From NCBI GenBank assembly GCA_025331435.1, contig JAIWNI010000010.1:310001-374000 (forward strand): DNA of 64,000 nt. Reading direction: 5' to 3'. The stretch is from Choanephora cucurbitarum. Lineage: Eukaryota > Mucoromycota > Mucoromycetes > Mucorales > Choanephoraceae. Below are positions 59,470-64,000 of this stretch, piece by piece. The notes below the pieces were generated by a model. That model saw only the letters and a list, made by a program, of their open reading frames with translations. It was not told the DNA's origin and searched no databases. Position 1 is the first letter of the stretch. Each line of letters begins with the position of its first letter. Both the position numbers and the translations under genes were made by a program.

Positions 59470-59754
59470 TTGTTTTGTTTTTACTGAAAAGAAAGAAAAA
59501 AGGAAAGAAAAGAAAATAAGAGAAAAGGACTAAATCGTATAGATTCTCTTTCTAAACTCAGGAAATTAAGCGCTTAAATTTTTGTCAAAGAGTCAATTCC
59601 CTTTAACAAGAAAAAGGAAGAACAAGCGCACACAGTTGCCTTTTTATTACTCTGAAGCACACATACATCATTTGTGAAGAGAAAAAAAGACAGAAAAGTA
59701 TGAGTTGGTTCTTCACTTGTTTTTTAAGAAAACAAAAGAAAAGAAAGGTGCGTA

Positions 59755-62707
<2,953 letters not shown>

Positions 62708-62775
62708 ATATATATAAAGGAGAAAGTGAAAGGAGAGCGAGTAAAAAGAAAGAAAGAGAGCACAGAAAGAAGAGA

Positions 62776-62789
62776 GAGAGAGAGAGAGC
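62776..62789 (+). repeat. (GA)n microsatellite in YAK1 leader
   Basis: A run of GA units within a longer purine-rich tract (62720-62815) that is the T/C-rich 5' leader of YAK1 when read on the minus strand. Such tracts may affect transcription start choice. Confidence 0.7.
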
Positions 62790-62929
62790 AGAGGAAAGAA
62801 AAAGAAAAAATTCTCTGGTTTAGAGCTAAAAAAAAAAGTAGCTGGTTGTTGTATAAGTATGCTCCTTAGCACACATACATAAAAAAAAACTCAGTTGAAA
62901 CACACACACACTGTGGAATGTTTATTTTT

Positions 62930-64000
62930 TTAAATAAAAAAATCATCTGTTTGATAGAATGGCAAAACATCAAGATAAGATGAGCTCGAGCGTCTTAGGC
63001 CATATCCTCCTGGGAAATAACCTTCTCCATCATCGAAAATACGCTCATAAAAATTAGCCCCTCCATATAGGTTATAGTATTCATCATCAGATTCATGTTC
63101 ATATTGATCAAAAGGATCCGTAAAGGGAGACAAGTCAAAGGAATCATTCACTTGCCGAGAGCGAATATAGAGAACTCGGCCATCAGAAGCTTGACTTGTT
63201 CTTATGTATTCGCTTTCTTGCTCATAGGGTATCTTTTCTATCGTATAGTATGTTCGCTTATCATGCTCATCAGCCAGCACCAGTTGATTGCATTCTTCTA
63301 TCTGGATATTGATGTATTCTAACTTGGTATTCTTGGCGCTAAAGTCAATTATAACGGGATTGTCCCAGGGCTCATGATAGAGTGCATGGTCTTCAGGCAT
63401 GTTATTGACGCTGTCATATGCTAGCGACATTGCCATCTGACAGTGTTTCATATGAATGCATCTCAAATACATACGGGCAAAAAACCAGTTTTCAGTCGAC
63501 CGAAGGATGCCATTCATCATACATGGCTTGTTGTAAAGTTCAACGTTGTGAGTCTTGACATACTCAAGTGGATAATAGATGCTTTTGTTGCTATAATCAT
63601 TGGGGTCCACATTGGTACTGCTTGGTGTAGAATCGAAGTTGGCCTTGTAGACTTTACAGTCATTGAGTTCCATTCGAAGTAGTCTTGGGTGATCTCCCAA
63701 TAAGGTATTGACAGGTATATTCAGCCGTTGAGCGCCCTCTTGAGTAGATTGAGGTGAATGTTTATTGAGACAGAAGGAGACCAGGTTAGGAAATCGACCG
63801 AGAAGTCTGACTAGTTCAGCACCATTTGAATGGCACCGCTGACTGACTATCATCTCTTCAATATGAAACCGCTGCTTTGAGTGACTTAACAGTTTAAGTT
63901 CTTCTAATTTGCCTTGGGTAGCAAAATAACGTGGAGGTATTTTACAGTATGGCATCCGATCGAGTGCCTGCAACATGAGTTTATTGTAGCCGATAGCGCC
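62930..64000 (-). CDS. LRR/F-box-like protein of unknown function, 5' partial
   Basis: The minus-strand frame stays open to the right edge, so the N-terminus is missing. The 355 visible residues contain KLEELKLLSHSKQRFHIEEM, LVRLLGRFPNLVSFCLNKHS and HPRLLRMELNDCKVYKANF, spaced like the irregular repeats of fungal F-box/LRR proteins, then LEYINIQIEECNQLVLAD. The C-terminal 100 residues are acidic and Tyr/Ser-rich (EHESDDEYYNLYGGA). No F-box is seen, but it would lie off-window. Such proteins usually recruit substrates to SCF ubiquitin ligases (inference). Stop at 62930-62932. Confidence 0.7.
   Translation of the reverse strand, partial: GAIGYNKLMLQALDRMPYCKIPPRYFATQGKLEELKLLSHSKQRFHIEEMIVSQRCHSNGAELVRLLGRFPNLVSFCLNKHSPQSTQEGAQRLNIPVNTLLGDHPRLLRMELNDCKVYKANFDSTPSSTNVDPNDYSNKSIYYPLEYVKTHNVELYNKPCMMNGILRSTENWFFARMYLRCIHMKHCQMAMSLAYDSVNNMPEDHALYHEPWDNPVIIDFSAKNTKLEYINIQIEECNQLVLADEHDKRTYYTIEKIPYEQESEYIRTSQASDGRVLYIRSRQVNDSFDLSPFTDPFDQYEHESDDEYYNLYGGANFYERIFDDGEGYFPGGYGLRRSSSSYLDVLPFYQTDDFFI

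Overview
This window is nuclear DNA from a filamentous fungus, most likely an early-diverging Mucoromycota species (Mucorales-like; inferred). Evidence for this: it is AT-rich, almost every gene is split by many 45-75 bp GT-AG introns, several with TACTAAC/CTGAC-type branch sites, leaders are pyrimidine-rich and homopolymer tracts are frequent. Gene content is typical of a fungal nucleus: mitochondrial uL2, class II fumarase, GINS subunit Psf3, Npl4, a Yak1/DYRK kinase, a MAPKK, an SPX-EXS phosphate exporter, a BAR-PH-GRAM-VASt sterol-transfer protein and a RhoGEF. No bacterial operons, rRNA, convincing tRNA or CRISPR are visible.

Layout. 1-250 is the tail of a Tc1/mariner-type transposase cut by the window edge. 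251-5595 is gene-poor and contains a decayed retrotransposon gag relic (about 1880-2670). 5.6-11.8 kb carries a response regulator, uL2m, an acidic unknown protein and a NIPA-type magnesium transporter. 11.9-18.5 kb is a mobile-element graveyard: a PD-(D/E)XK-nuclease-like ORF, a broken Ty3/gypsy gag-protease-RT element with a short repeat inserted into its protease, and a badly frameshifted minus-strand gene of a fungal family combining a DUF6729-like zinc domain with a 3'-5' exonuclease-like segment. 18.8-25.1 kb has a basic/acidic unknown protein, a small J-domain membrane protein and an eight-exon fumarase gene. 25.2-40.3 kb is gene-dense: the sterol-transfer protein, a 71-residue membrane protein and a JTB-like membrane protein fired from a shared divergent promoter, a putatively myristoylated LRR protein, PSF3, a membrane GNAT and SYG1/XPR1. 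42.7-50.5 kb holds a cyclin, a stand-alone intact gag/retropepsin-like ORF lacking its catalytic aspartate motif, and a DH-PH RhoGEF. 52.6-63.98 kb carries NPL4 (whose first coding exon is only the ATG), an alpha-arrestin with a PPSY motif, an Mkk1/Pek1-like MAPKK, YAK1, and an LRR-like protein running off the right edge.

How genes relate: there is no operon logic. Several are functionally linked only by general biology (RhoGEF and Mkk-type MAPKK both belong to cell-wall-integrity signalling; SPX exporter and a PHO80/PCL-like cyclin are both phosphate-related in other fungi), but proximity here is not evidence of co-function. The items most worth a second look are the intact gag-like ORF at 44.5 kb, the repeat inserted in the retroelement protease with a sister copy upstream of the PD-(D/E)XK ORF, and several extreme micro-exons (3 nt in NPL4, 15 nt in PSF3, 16 nt in the fumarase gene). 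All exon models were read by eye from splice signals and reading frame; none was tested against transcripts.
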